Origin: CAWGCE01 sp964480915
GTDB taxonomy: Bacteria > Planctomycetota > Planctomycetia > Pirellulales > Pirellulaceae
Assembly (NCBI GenBank): GCA_964480915.1
Contig: CAYZRS010000020.1
Location: 1-64,000 of the forward strand
Direction: 5' to 3'
DNA: 64,000 bases
Each line of letters opens with the position of its first letter. The first letter of the stretch is position 1. Shown here piece after piece: positions 36,967 to 46,163 of the stretch. The position numbers were made by a program, and so were the translations under genes. A model generated the notes under the pieces. The model did no database searches, was not told the DNA's origin, and was given only the letters and a program-made list of their open reading frames with translations.

Positions 36967-37124
36967 ATGTGCATTTCGAGGCGGTGATGCGCTAACCTCT
37001 GCGGCATGCACCGGCTGAGAAGGAGGTGACCCCGTAGGAGTAGGGGGCTTCATCCATGAAGATTTTTCGGTCGGAATTGCCATGCGCGCATTGCTGGAGA
37101 AAGTCCCTACCGGAAACCGATCTG

Positions 37125-37841
37125 CTAGGTCGCAATCATACCCGCCATGTGGTCGCCACAGAGTTGCGCAGGTGAGATGACATGATCAATGCCCGATTTA
37201 CGCATTCGATTGCCGAGAATCGGATCGTTTGACTTGGCAAGCACCATGATATCTTTGCCGATATCTTTGCAAGTGATGCCAATTAACAGATTGTCCACTT
37301 CCTGATGCAGTGCGGCGACGACCGTTTTGGCGTTCAGGATGTTTGCTTCGGCTAAGGTCATCTCGTTCGTCGGATTGCCCACGACGACATGCAAACGTCG
37401 AAATCGTTTCTTGAACTGCTCGATCTCTGCCGGATCTTCGTCGATCAACACCACAGGGATTCTTTTGCGAATCAGCTTCTCGATGAGCGTATGGGCCATC
37501 GGTTCGGTTCCACACACGATCACGTGATCTTTGAGTTTTGAAATCATCTTTAGCATTCTCCGTCGGGCAGACTGTCCCGATAATTCCCGTTCGACAATGA
37601 GGCTCGTTAACGCGGCACTCCAGTACGTCATCCCAATCAAGCAGAAGAAAATGAGCAGCGACGTAAAACTGCGGCCGGCTTCCGACAAATCATTCGTTTC
37701 ACCGTACCCGACGGTGGAAAGCGTAATCACCGTCATGTAGAAACCGTCACGCGGGTGCCAGCCCTCGATCCAGATATATCCACACGTCCCAACAGTCACG
37801 AGGAGCCCAAGTAACGATAGTGCTCTCAACAAACGCTTCAT
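37125..37841 (-). CDS. Potassium channel with cytoplasmic RCK (TrkA-N) domain
   Basis: 238 residues. Membrane helix 1 is at about 4-22, a pore loop with the selectivity filter TVGYGE at 43-48, and helix 2 at about 58-82. An RCK Rossmann domain follows (DHVIVCGTEPMAHTLIEKL, VVLIDEDPAEIEQF, VVVGNPTNEMTLAEANI). The plan matches MthK-type 2TM channels, but no RCK-C domain follows. It lies eight bases after the HDOD gene on the same strand, so probably co-transcribed. A link between channel and motility is only suggested by position. Confidence 0.92.
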   Translation of the reverse strand: MKRLLRALSLLGLLVTVGTCGYIWIEGWHPRDGFYMTVITLSTVGYGETNDLSEAGRSFTSLLIFFCLIGMTYWSAALTSLIVERELSGQSARRRMLKMISKLKDHVIVCGTEPMAHTLIEKLIRKRIPVVLIDEDPAEIEQFKKRFRRLHVVVGNPTNEMTLAEANILNAKTVVAALHQEVDNLLIGITCKDIGKDIMVLAKSNDPILGNRMRKSGIDHVISPAQLCGDHMAGMIAT

Positions 37842-37849
37842 GGTTCAGC

Positions 37850-38710
37850 TCATCCCCCCAATGCCGATCGCATCTCCGCAAACTGCGTCACCGCTTCTTG
37901 CGACACCTCTTGCAGGACATCTTCGTCAATGGAAGGTGCGATGGAATGGAGCAGCGGCCAATGGTCGAATTCTGTATCGCTCGGGTCTGATCCAATACCC
38001 CATTTTCTTGCCAGCACATTCGCAACGGCGATAAGGTTCGACATGGGCGAGTCGATCTCTTCGAGCAAAGCGTTGTGATGATCGCCAATCGCGTCTGCCA
38101 CTTCGAGCGGCAGACCCCATTCGTCCGCACATCGCAAGCCTAGCTCTTGGTGATCCACGCTAAACACATCTTGTTCGACAGATATGAGGTTCAGTTCATT
38201 CGTCTCTTTTGAAATGAGTTCGTACGTTTCACTCGCAAGGTCTAAGAGAACAAGTTTCCCTGCGTCGTGAACAATGCCCGCCAGGAACGCATCGTCCGGC
38301 TTCACATCTTCGACGTACTGGGCCACAGCGGCGGCGACCACACCACATCCCATGGAGTGCTGCCATAGCGCCGAACGCTGCTCGGCTCCTGCACCTCCTG
38401 CAGCGAAAGTATCGGCTGCGGCAACAGAGACGGTAAGTGTCCGCAAAGCTCTAAATCCCAACACGACGACGGCGTGTTGAAGCGAACGCACCTCGCCTGA
38501 ACAGCCGTATGTTGAACTGTTGGCGACTCGCAAAATTTTCAACGCAACGCCCGGGTCACATTGAACGACTGCGCACAGTTCACTTGCCGTCACATTGGGA
38601 TCGTCGCAAGCCGAGATGATTCGCGTCGCCGTTTCGGGAAACGGGCGAATCTCGGGCAGTTCCTGGCTCAGGTCAATTCGCTTGAACTTCACGTTCGATT
38701 CGTTTGTCAT
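37850..38710 (-). CDS. HDOD domain protein
   Basis: 286 residues from the ATG at 38710-38708, with AGGA upstream. Nearly the whole chain is one HDOD domain: IRPFPETATRIISACDDPNV, ALKILRVANSSTYGCSGEVR, SLQHAVVVLGFRALRTLTVS, and a histidine-rich FLAGIVHDAGKLVLLDLASE segment that keeps an HD-like pair. HDOD proteins of other bacteria act in signalling and motility control; catalysis is not usual. The potassium-channel gene follows. Confidence 0.93.
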   Translation of the reverse strand: MTNESNVKFKRIDLSQELPEIRPFPETATRIISACDDPNVTASELCAVVQCDPGVALKILRVANSSTYGCSGEVRSLQHAVVVLGFRALRTLTVSVAAADTFAAGGAGAEQRSALWQHSMGCGVVAAAVAQYVEDVKPDDAFLAGIVHDAGKLVLLDLASETYELISKETNELNLISVEQDVFSVDHQELGLRCADEWGLPLEVADAIGDHHNALLEEIDSPMSNLIAVANVLARKWGIGSDPSDTEFDHWPLLHSIAPSIDEDVLQEVSQEAVTQFAEMRSALGG

Positions 38711-38927
38711 GAATTGTCCTGACTGATTGGAGTATTTGCAAAGTGGCTCACTCTCGGCCACGGAAGTGTTGGTCGCCCATCGAGCGCTGTCAAAGCAATC
38801 CTGCCCAGTTGGGTGATGATTGGCTCAGCACTACGTGAAACTCCTACCGAGTTCACCGACATCGTGCGTACAGTTGGAACAAGTGAATCGTTTCACGGAT
38901 CGTTCGGACGCATCAACTACTTTCCGA

Positions 38928-38954
38928 GCAAGGAGAATCCCCTACGTTCGATAG
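38928..38954 (+). promoter_or_regulatory. FliA-type promoter candidate, response regulator
   Basis: GCAAGG (38928-38933), 14 bases, TCGATAG (38948-38954). Ten bases around the -10 (ACGTTCGATA) are identical to the flgM site. The ribosome-binding site AAGGAG and the ATG at 38978 follow closely. Confidence 0.6.
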
Positions 38955-38977
38955 ACAAGGCGAAGGAGACCCTCACC

Positions 38978-39598
38978 ATGCACGGCTTTCCGTTGGCAAC
39001 GAAACCCAAACCGATGCTGATCGTCATCGACGATCAGCCCGACATCCTGGAATCGATTCCAGAGATGCTCCAGCCTGTCGAACAAGTGAAGCTCTATCAC
39101 TCGGCCGAACAATTCCTGGAAACCGAGAATCTCTATTCCTGCGGCTGCCTGATTGTCGACCACGGGCTGCCCGGCATCAGCGGACTCGCATGCATCGAGC
39201 GACTCAGAGAGTCCCATTCGACACTATCTTCGATTCTTGTCACCGGATCAGCCGATGTTTCGCTTGTCGTGAACGCGTTCGAGCGAGGAATCACGGCGTT
39301 TCTTGAGAAACCTCTATCAACCGTCTGCCTCCAGACGAAAGTCGATCTGGCGTTTCGTGAATCGATCGATGCCTATACGAAACGCGTCACCGCAAATCGG
39401 GAAAAAAGGCAAACAAGCCGCTTAACACCACGCGAACTCGAAGTGTTTCGGCTCCTCACCGATGGGATGCACGCGAAACTTATCGCGAAACACCTGGGCG
39501 TCGCCTACAACACTGCCCGCGTTCACCGTGCGAATGTCCTGAAGAAAATGAAGGCTCGGTCAGTTGTCGAACTGCTGTCGATGAGGCGGTCTCAATAG
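38978..39598 (+). CDS. FixJ/NarL-type two-component response regulator
   Basis: 206 residues from the ATG at 38978, with AAGGAG about ten bases upstream; longer starts to 38813 are unlikely. Receiver domain with acidic pair D18-D19, phosphoacceptor D61 (CLIVDHGLPGISGL), Thr in ILVTGSAD and Lys in FLEKPLS. LuxR-type helix-turn-helix follows: TPRELEVFRLLTDGMHAKLI, AKHLGVAYNTARVHRANVLK. No histidine kinase gene is nearby, so it is an orphan. It has a FliA-type promoter candidate. Confidence 0.94.
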   Translation: MHGFPLATKPKPMLIVIDDQPDILESIPEMLQPVEQVKLYHSAEQFLETENLYSCGCLIVDHGLPGISGLACIERLRESHSTLSSILVTGSADVSLVVNAFERGITAFLEKPLSTVCLQTKVDLAFRESIDAYTKRVTANREKRQTSRLTPRELEVFRLLTDGMHAKLIAKHLGVAYNTARVHRANVLKKMKARSVVELLSMRRSQ

Positions 39599-39621
39599 CA
39601 ACGGCAAACCAGACCGCAGCC

Positions 39622-39656
39622 ATTTACCGCAAGGACGGGGCATCCTTACGGTAAAT
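39622..39656. terminator. Bidirectional hairpin between convergent genes
   Basis: ATTTACCG (39622-39629) pairs with CGGTAAAT (39649-39656) and AAGGA (39631-39635) with TCCTT (39643-39647), with one C/A mismatch. It sits between the response regulator and nhaA stops. There is no long T run, but position and strength suggest a terminator for both. Confidence 0.7.
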
Positions 39657-39679
39657 CGCCACGTGGCCATCCCTGGGTT

Positions 39680-40981
39680 CTAATGCGCGAACGATTCTCT
39701 AGGCGCACTGCCGACCGTACTTCGACTTCGGAAACAGGCTGGACGGACTCCCAACAACAGGCTCACCAGCAGTGCAAAAGCCGGCGCGAGGAAGCTGGCC
39801 ATGGCCCCCATTTTTGCCGCATCTTGAATCGGGCCTGGCGTCGGGAACGCCGCGGTCGAGACAAACAAGGCCACCGTGAACCCAAGACTCGCAATGCTGC
39901 CCACAATCAGGGCATGCCTAAAGTCCATTCCAGCAGGCAGCTCCAACTTTAAACAACGCGTCGCAAACAGCACACAGAGGCCGATTCCCAACGGCTTTCC
40001 AAGGAACAATCCGGCCATTACCAGGTAGGAGCCGGCACCGATACTCGAGAAGACAACCCCCGCGTTCATCAGCGCAAACAGGCCAAGAATCAATTCGACA
40101 GGTCGTTTCCACCAGTGTTCGAACTCACTCAATGCGTCCCTGCGATGCGACTCAGCATCGGCAAACAGTCCCAAATCGTGTCCCGCGTGAGGCAGCGTCG
40201 GGATAATCGGCACCAATCCCAGCGCGGGATGGATGCCAGATTTGAAGAACGCGAACCAACTAAGTGCGCCCGGAATAGCCAGGTACCACCAAAAACTGTC
40301 GACGCCACGTTTTTTCATCATCAGACCACAACCAACCGCCGCAACCGCGAGTAACAACCAGCTGAAGTGCACGGCGCCCGAAGGATAGAAGACAGCCAAA
40401 ATCGCTAGTCCTGCCGCATCGTCGGCAATCGCCAGCAGCAACAGGAACGAGATCGCCGGGTGACCGGCACCAAAAATCAAGCGAGCCACTAGGAAACTGA
40501 ACGCGATATCGGTCGCACACGGAATAGCCCAACCGCTGCCGAGTGCGTCAAACTGACCAATCCATGCGGCTCCCACCAGATAGACGATGGCAGGTCCCGC
40601 AATTCCACCCACCGTTGCGATGAGCGGGGTCGCCGCTTTTTTCAAACTCGATAACGAGCCCCCGGGTAAGATTGCCTCCCACACCTCTTTTGCGGCGATG
40701 GCGAAAAACAACGCCATCAGGATATCATTCACAACAAAATGCATCGTGAGGCCATGCGCCTGATGTTCGGCGGCGTGCCCGTGTAATTCCCCACCGCTGC
40801 CGCTCAACCAATTCGGGATCAGGGACAACAGATCGAAATGAAGGAACGCCTCGTAACCGTGGCTATGGTGTGCGTGATCCCAATTCGCCCACAGCAATGC
40901 CGCGATCGATCCGAAAATTAGAAAAAGAGAGTAGTCGAAGAGCTTCTGCGAGGCGGCTCGAACAATCTGCGGGATAGTCAT
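39680..40981 (-). CDS. nhaA: Na+/H+ antiporter NhaA
   Basis: 433 residues from the ATG at 40981-40979; starts at 40999 and 41005 are possible. About twelve membrane helices. Family motifs include GWAIPCATDIAFSFLVARLI, the paired aspartates in LLAIADDAAGLAILAVFYPS, and VFSSIGAGSYLVMAGLFLGK. A periplasmic His-rich loop (about 40-80) is longer than in E. coli NhaA. It exports sodium for protons at high pH or salt. It is a stand-alone gene inside the flagellar region. Confidence 0.95.
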   Translation of the reverse strand: MTIPQIVRAASQKLFDYSLFLIFGSIAALLWANWDHAHHSHGYEAFLHFDLLSLIPNWLSGSGGELHGHAAEHQAHGLTMHFVVNDILMALFFAIAAKEVWEAILPGGSLSSLKKAATPLIATVGGIAGPAIVYLVGAAWIGQFDALGSGWAIPCATDIAFSFLVARLIFGAGHPAISFLLLLAIADDAAGLAILAVFYPSGAVHFSWLLLAVAAVGCGLMMKKRGVDSFWWYLAIPGALSWFAFFKSGIHPALGLVPIIPTLPHAGHDLGLFADAESHRRDALSEFEHWWKRPVELILGLFALMNAGVVFSSIGAGSYLVMAGLFLGKPLGIGLCVLFATRCLKLELPAGMDFRHALIVGSIASLGFTVALFVSTAAFPTPGPIQDAAKMGAMASFLAPAFALLVSLLLGVRPACFRSRSTVGSAPRESFAH

Positions 40982-41452
40982 GATGCGTTTCCAGGTCATC
41001 CACATGGGGGGGTAAGGTCATTATTCCAACACTAGGTCACATTCAATGACATTTCTGTGTCGGTAACATGATTTCGCTGGCAACGTGAATCACTTGTGTG
41101 ACGTTTTCTCGAAGAACTGTCTCTTGCTTCGTAATCAATGTGACTAGCGCAAGCGATCACTAGGGCGTTCCTCGCCAGGCATCGACCTGGCGAATGGCCG
41201 ACCCGGACCCATCATCGATTTGGCGTGGCCAGCGACGGCGAAAGCTGCACCTAAACAGAATGACTAGATGGACTGGCAATTTTCTTTGTTTTTCGCTGCG
41301 GCGTCGCTTTACGCAAAGAGCCGCTCAGCAGCAAACACGTTTCGATGCGCCTCGCGAACCGACAACCGTGCTTTTCCGTCCTACATTGCCGTATCGGTTG
41401 TGCCATATCGAAATAGGCCACCGTCAGATCGACTCTATGGATTGAGGCAATG
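40982..41452. other. Divergent intergenic region nhaA / sthA
   Basis: 471 bases holding promoters for both genes. No recognisable gene. The one notable element is the inverted repeat at 41172-41193. I found no sigma-54 or TCGATA-type site. Confidence 0.5.
41172..41193. repeat. Inverted repeat between nhaA and sthA
   Basis: TCGCCAGG (41172-41179) and CCTGGCGA (41186-41193), a perfect 8-bp dyad with a 6-base spacer. Size and place suit a repressor operator or an RNA hairpin. Confidence 0.55.
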
Positions 41453-42865
41453 ATGCGCCACTACGATTGTATTGTCATCGGCACTGGCCCTGCCGGTCAG
41501 AAGGCAGCTATTCAAGCGGCCAAACTTGGGAAAACTGTAGCAATCGTCGAAAAACGATCGGTGGTTGGCGGTGCTCAAATCAACACCGGTACCATTCCTT
41601 CCAAAGCGCTGCGAGAGGCGGCCGTCAACTTGACGGGACAACATGCCAGCAGCAATCATCATCGTCGCGCCAACCGGACGACCGTTTCGGACTTGGTCGA
41701 TTTTTCTCGAGAAGTCATCTCCTCAGAACGTGACTTGGTATTGGATCAATTTGACCGCAACGGCATCGATCTCATTTGGGGGAAGGCCCGTTTCGTCGAC
41801 ACGCATACGATTTCCATCGATGGCCCGGATGGTGAATATTCAATCTCGGCGGATGTATTTCTACTGGCAGTCGGCACCAAGCCGGCTCGGCCCGGCAACA
41901 TACCATTCAACGGTCGCACGATTTTCACGAGTGACGACGTGATGCGAATGGAATCGCTACCGAAATCGATGATTGTGGTTGGCGGGGGAGTCATCGGCAC
42001 CGAGTTCGCTTGCATCATGGCGACGCTTGGCGTTCGCGTGACACTCGTCGAGGGCCGCGACCGACTGCTCGGTTTTCTCGATCGCGAGATTGGCGATTCC
42101 CTTCAATACTTGATGCGGCGAATGGGAATCTCTTTGCGCCTGGGAGAGAAAGTCGAATCGATCTCCATCGCTAATGATTCGGTCAGCGTGCAGCAGGAAC
42201 TTGTCGAGGCGAAACTCGAATCAGGAAAGCATATTCACGCAGAAACACTTCTCTACGCCGTCGGTCGCCAAGGTGTTTGTGGCGAACTTGCCTTGGAGCA
42301 GGTTGGCATCACGTACGATGATCGTGAGCGTCTAGCGGTTAACGAGCACTACCAGACCGAAGCGGCTCACGTCTATGCGGCCGGCGACATCATTGGCTTC
42401 CCCGCCTTGGCCTCCACCTCCATGGAACAGGGCCGTCGCGCAATCTGTCACGCTTTCCAGGCAGACGTCGGGAATTACAATACCGACCTGTTCCCCTATG
42501 GAATCTACTCGATTCCCGAAATATCGATGGTGGGAAAGACCGAGGAGCAACTGACCGAAGCCGGCATACCTTTCGAGACAGGCATCGCCGAATATGGAGA
42601 AATTGCACGCGGCCAGATCCTACGAGACGATCTGGGCATGCTGAAACTGATCATCCACCAAGAGACGCGGGAGATCCTTGGTGTCCATGCCATCGGAACA
42701 GGCGCAACCGAATTGATCCACATTGGCCAGGCTGTCATGGCTTTGAACGGAACGGCCGACTTCTTCATTGACAACGTCTTTAACTTCCCCACGCTCGCCG
42801 AAGGCTACAAAGTCGCCGCCTACAACGGACTGAACAAGCTCAACCACGTCGTCTGTGGGATTTAG
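41453..42865 (+). CDS. sthA: Soluble pyridine nucleotide transhydrogenase SthA
   Basis: 470 residues from the ATG at 41453, with GAGG five bases upstream; the adjacent ATG at 41450 is an alternative. FAD-binding IVIGTGPAGQKAAIQAAKLG at the N-terminus; NAD(P) fold IVVGGGVIGTEFACIMATLG. The redox-site region reads NTGTIPSKALREAA: the first cysteine of the CXXXXC pair is Thr, the mark of SthA as opposed to dihydrolipoamide dehydrogenase. The enzyme moves reducing equivalents between NADPH and NAD+. A single cytoplasmic gene followed by the PilZ gene. Confidence 0.95.
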   Translation: MRHYDCIVIGTGPAGQKAAIQAAKLGKTVAIVEKRSVVGGAQINTGTIPSKALREAAVNLTGQHASSNHHRRANRTTVSDLVDFSREVISSERDLVLDQFDRNGIDLIWGKARFVDTHTISIDGPDGEYSISADVFLLAVGTKPARPGNIPFNGRTIFTSDDVMRMESLPKSMIVVGGGVIGTEFACIMATLGVRVTLVEGRDRLLGFLDREIGDSLQYLMRRMGISLRLGEKVESISIANDSVSVQQELVEAKLESGKHIHAETLLYAVGRQGVCGELALEQVGITYDDRERLAVNEHYQTEAAHVYAAGDIIGFPALASTSMEQGRRAICHAFQADVGNYNTDLFPYGIYSIPEISMVGKTEEQLTEAGIPFETGIAEYGEIARGQILRDDLGMLKLIIHQETREILGVHAIGTGATELIHIGQAVMALNGTADFFIDNVFNFPTLAEGYKVAAYNGLNKLNHVVCGI

Positions 42866-42952
42866 CCTTCCGCAATTTCCGCAAGATTCAGCCAGCAACC
42901 TAAAACAGAGAACATCCGATCCATTCGTTCTTTGGCACTCCGGAGGCAACAC

Positions 42953-43459
42953 GTGGCTCTCATCGACCAGACCGACATTCAAATGACCGCAAGCAATGGT
43001 CACATCGTAATTTCGATACCGGCGGCGGCCTTGGCGAATTGCACGTCGGCAGCGAAAGAGGGCGACGCCGGGCAACTGGAAGGTCGCAATACGTTTCGAG
43101 TCGCCGTGCGAGATTGGATGAAGCTTGATTCGCAACTGAAAGATGGCCAGCAGGCCTACGACGTCGACTTGCGCGACATCAGCTTGGGCGGATTCGAAAT
43201 CCTTCGACCGCAAGACGATCGGCTCCTGTTGCCCACGAATCGTCCGCTCTACTTGAAAATGCAATCGGCAGGACACAGTGTCGAACTGGCCTGTCTACCG
43301 GTGCGAATCGACGGCGATTCGATCGCCTTTCGTTTTGGCTCACACTACACAAGCGATCCCATATCGCCACCGCGCGGACTGGAGCAGATCATCATGGAAC
43401 TGCAGCGCCAATGGGTGTCGCACAACGGCTACTCGAACCACGACATGAATCACGCCTAA
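42953..43459 (+). CDS. PilZ domain protein (predicted c-di-GMP receptor)
   Basis: 168 residues from the GTG at 42953, with GGAGG six bases upstream. Residues 45-49 (RNTFR) give the RxxxR motif and 75-80 (DISLGG) the D-x-S-x-x-G motif, so both cyclic di-GMP contact sites are present. A single PilZ domain takes up most of the chain; there is no YcgR-N domain seen. It lies between sthA and the sigma-54 activator operon. A likely job is to read c-di-GMP made by proteins such as the GGDEF protein at 18957-20531. Confidence 0.88.
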   Translation: MALIDQTDIQMTASNGHIVISIPAAALANCTSAAKEGDAGQLEGRNTFRVAVRDWMKLDSQLKDGQQAYDVDLRDISLGGFEILRPQDDRLLLPTNRPLYLKMQSAGHSVELACLPVRIDGDSIAFRFGSHYTSDPISPPRGLEQIIMELQRQWVSHNGYSNHDMNHA

Positions 43460-43536
43460 GTCCACTGCCACGTGGTGAGCTGAGAGCGTGGCCTCGGATG
43501 CTTGCTACAAGCTACGGAACGCCAATTGCCAAGCTC

Positions 43537-44592
43537 CTAAGCAACCCGCAAACGGACTTGCTCTGATTCATACCGATTCAATTTGTTCGACAGTGTTCTG
43601 GTTGTGATTCCCAGGTCTTTGGCGGCCGCTGTCTTGTTGCCACGATGTCGATTCAGCATCTTCAGAATGAAGTGCTTTTCTAATTCGTCCAGCGTCAACG
43701 CGTCGAGTTCGGTACTTGTCGCCGTGGTCAGTTCCTCGTCTGGTTCGCCCAAATCACACCGATGGAGCAATTCACCGCTTGCCACGACGCACGCTCGATG
43801 AATCAGATTGGCAAGTTGCCGAACGTTCCCGGGCCAATGGTACGATTCGAGAAACGACATGGCAGCCTGTGAGAAACCATGAATTGTCACGTGTGATTCG
43901 TGCTTAAATTTATTGAGGAAGAAAATCGCCAGTGGCCGAATGTCGTCCGGTCGCTCTCGCAAGGAGGGCAGGGCGACTCGCAAAACATTCAGACGGTAGT
44001 AGAGGTCTTCACGAAAGCGGCCGTTGCGAACTTCATCCACAAGCCGACGATTGGAAGTAGCAATCACACGAGCCCGTACTTTTCGACTCTCGTCACCGCC
44101 GACACGTTGAAACTCTTCTTCTTCGAGGACCCGCAGCAGCTTCGCTTGCATGCCGATCGGAATCTCGCTGATCTCGTCAAGCAGAATCGTGCCATCTTCC
44201 GCAGAAGCGATCAGGCCGACTCGTTCTTGCGTCGCACCGGTAAAGGCGCCCCGCTCGTGACCAAACAATTCGCTTTCAATCAGTGATTCCGGCAAGGCGG
44301 CACAGTTCACGCGAACATAGGGACGCTCTGCACGAACACTGCATTGATGAATCCATCGCGCAATCACCTCTTTCCCCGTCCCGCTTTCCCCCGTCAACAG
44401 AACGGTCGCTGAGCTTTGAGCAAATCGCTGCGCGCATTCAATGACTTCCTGCATCACCTTCGAATCACCCACCGGGCGATATTGTTGCGCTATCACCGGG
44501 GCCGCCAACATCCGCTGCAACTCGGCAAGGTTTTCGGCGACGCCGCCACCGGTCGCCTTGCTGCAATTGTGCTGATTAGAATCTGGGTACAT
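43537..44592 (-). CDS. Sigma-54-dependent activator without receiver domain (FlrC/FlbD-like)
   Basis: 351 residues from the ATG at 44592-44590, with AGGCGA upstream. The first about 40 residues hold no receiver, GAF or other sensor domain. The AAA+ domain has Walker A GESGTGKE (68-75), the sigma-54 contact loop GAFTGA (115-120) and SAEDGTILLDEISEIPIGMQ. The C-terminal Fis-type helix-turn-helix reads RGNKTAAAKDLGITTRTLSN. It is the last gene of a four-gene minus-strand operon. It is the natural activator of the sigma-54 promoters before fliK and flgF. How its activity is set is unknown. Confidence 0.93.
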   Translation of the reverse strand: MYPDSNQHNCSKATGGGVAENLAELQRMLAAPVIAQQYRPVGDSKVMQEVIECAQRFAQSSATVLLTGESGTGKEVIARWIHQCSVRAERPYVRVNCAALPESLIESELFGHERGAFTGATQERVGLIASAEDGTILLDEISEIPIGMQAKLLRVLEEEEFQRVGGDESRKVRARVIATSNRRLVDEVRNGRFREDLYYRLNVLRVALPSLRERPDDIRPLAIFFLNKFKHESHVTIHGFSQAAMSFLESYHWPGNVRQLANLIHRACVVASGELLHRCDLGEPDEELTTATSTELDALTLDELEKHFILKMLNRHRGNKTAAAKDLGITTRTLSNKLNRYESEQVRLRVA

Positions 44593-44605
44593 GTCGTCGC
44601 CTGAT

Positions 44606-45025
44606 CTAGTGAGAACCTTTACCGGATCGCTGATAGGCCGCGGAAGCTTGTTGTTTTCGTGCAGCCGTATTGAGTTGAGGCAAGAGCCGTGTTTTCTTGG
44701 CATTCGTTTTCGATTCGATAGCCTCGATCTTATTTAGCAACGAAGCCAACACGTCTTGGACTTCAGCCTTCAGTTGAATGCACCCGGCCGATTTCTGAAA
44801 GCCGGCAGAATTCCACAGTTCGGACGCCTCGACATACTTCGCTTGATGTGTTTCCACGCGGTTCATGATCAATCGCAGCTCGTCATTCACAGTGCCTGCC
44901 GACTGCTGCCCGTCGAGTCGCAACGACAGGTCATCGATTTGACGAGCCGTGATTTGATAGTGCGTTTTGAGCTGCACCAACACTTCCTGCAGTCGCTCAT
45001 CGACTGCGCCGTTTGCCTTATTCAA
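44606..45025 (-). CDS. Small helical protein encoded before the sigma-54 activator
   Basis: 139 residues from a TTG at 45025-45023, with a perfect AGGAGG six bases upstream; the start overlaps the stop of the gene before it. Almost wholly helical, with heptad-like stretches (VDERLQEVLVQLKTHYQITA, QDVLASLLNKIEAIESKTNA) and a basic tail. No signal peptide, so cytoplasmic. It lies 13 bases before the activator. The form recalls secretion chaperones such as FlgN/FliT or a regulator of the AAA+ protein, but I recognise no family. Confidence 0.78.
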   Translation of the reverse strand: MNKANGAVDERLQEVLVQLKTHYQITARQIDDLSLRLDGQQSAGTVNDELRLIMNRVETHQAKYVEASELWNSAGFQKSAGCIQLKAEVQDVLASLLNKIEAIESKTNAKKTRLLPQLNTAARKQQASAAYQRSGKGSH

Positions 45026-46163
45026 TGCCCGCCTCCTGCTGCTGGTCGTATCCCGTCCATTGTGCCAGTTGTTGGGAAATTTCCTCTTCGTCCTGAATCG
45101 TCGACAACCACCAGCGGGCCGTCGGCGCCAGCAGCTCATCTTGCGAACCGACCACCATCCGATAATAGCGCGACGCCTTTTCGAACTCTTTTAGGTTTCG
45201 CAAGCAGCCGGCGATTTGAAATTTGAACCATGTCTCATTGGCCTCTTCCGGCGGATCGTCGACCAGTTGCCCATAGACTTGCATGGCCAGTCGATACTCC
45301 TTGGCACCAAACAAGTTGTCGGCCAGCGCCTGACGATCAACAGCAGCATCAGTCACCGGCTGCGAAGGTGGGTGACGCACCGCCGGCTCTTCGTTCGGCT
45401 CGCTCGGTTCTGTCCGGTATGGCTCACTCGCGGCGATTTGAGGTGGATTGTCTGGCAGCGTATCGGCAAACTGAATTTCGCCCGAGACGGCCGGTTGGCG
45501 CGGTGGTTCAACGGGAGCTGGCTGATTCGTGTCCGTCACTCGTTTTTCCAAATCCGAAATCCTCGAGATCGATTGCAGTGCCACTCGGTTCGCCGCCTCG
45601 GCGCTTCGCTTCGCCTCAGCGGCCAGTTGCTCCGACCGGTTCGCTTGGCGCCTCGCTGCGGCGGCCGCATTTCGTTCGCGCACGGCCGTCTCTCTCAGCG
45701 ACCGGTTGTGGACTCGTAGTTGCTCCAGCCCCTCCTTGATCGCCTTTAGTTCTTGCAGTTCCCGACCCGAAGTCGAGTTCAGTTCAGAGCTGATTTGCTC
45801 CAACATCAAATTGGGATCGACGGCCGGCGCCACGATCACGCCACCGTCGCTCGATAGGTCGAAACGTTCACTCACGATCGGTTCGGACGAGTACTCCTCA
45901 GTCGGCAGCTCATACTGGGCCTGCGTTGCCTTGGGTGGCGCCTTCCGCTCCGGCTTCCGATCTGGCTTCACAGCTTTCGGTTGAGTGTTTGGTGCAAGAA
46001 ACAAATCAAACTCTTCCGTTGGAGCCTCGCCCACCGGCAGCGGTGGCGCTTGGCGAGAATCTGCGCTCTGTTGCCTGGGCAGCGCAGAGCGCTGTTGAGC
46101 CACGGCCCGGCCGTTTCCAAGGCAGAACAAGATCACGAGAAGTACAATATTTTGGCGGATCAC
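45018..46163 (-). CDS. Periplasmic coiled-coil and TPR protein
   Basis: 381 residues with a signal peptide (about 1-22, cleavage near AVA-QQ). A Pro/Lys-rich disordered region (about 25-110) precedes a coiled coil (about 117-210, RNAAAAARRQANRSEQLAAE) and a C-terminal TPR region (about 275-345, DNLFGAKEYRLAMQVYGQLV and LRNLKEFEKASRYYRMVVGS). The plan is like CpoB/YbgF, but the order and linker differ. It overlaps the gene upstream (ATGA) and the gene downstream. Predicted envelope protein of unknown role. Confidence 0.82.
   Translation of the reverse strand: MIRQNIVLLVILFCLGNGRAVAQQRSALPRQQSADSRQAPPLPVGEAPTEEFDLFLAPNTQPKAVKPDRKPERKAPPKATQAQYELPTEEYSSEPIVSERFDLSSDGGVIVAPAVDPNLMLEQISSELNSTSGRELQELKAIKEGLEQLRVHNRSLRETAVRERNAAAAARRQANRSEQLAAEAKRSAEAANRVALQSISRISDLEKRVTDTNQPAPVEPPRQPAVSGEIQFADTLPDNPPQIAASEPYRTEPSEPNEEPAVRHPPSQPVTDAAVDRQALADNLFGAKEYRLAMQVYGQLVDDPPEEANETWFKFQIAGCLRNLKEFEKASRYYRMVVGSQDELLAPTARWWLSTIQDEEEISQQLAQWTGYDQQQEAGIE

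Noticed and set aside
42933..42948. Sigma-54-like TGGCACT-CCGG-AGGCA before the PilZ gene
   Set aside because: The -12 half lacks TT, the element overlaps the GGAGG ribosome-binding site, and the start would fall after the GTG codon.
43467..43492. GCCACG/CGTGGC stem between the PilZ and activator genes
   Set aside because: A 6-bp stem with a 14-base loop and no T run; position suits a terminator but the structure is weak.
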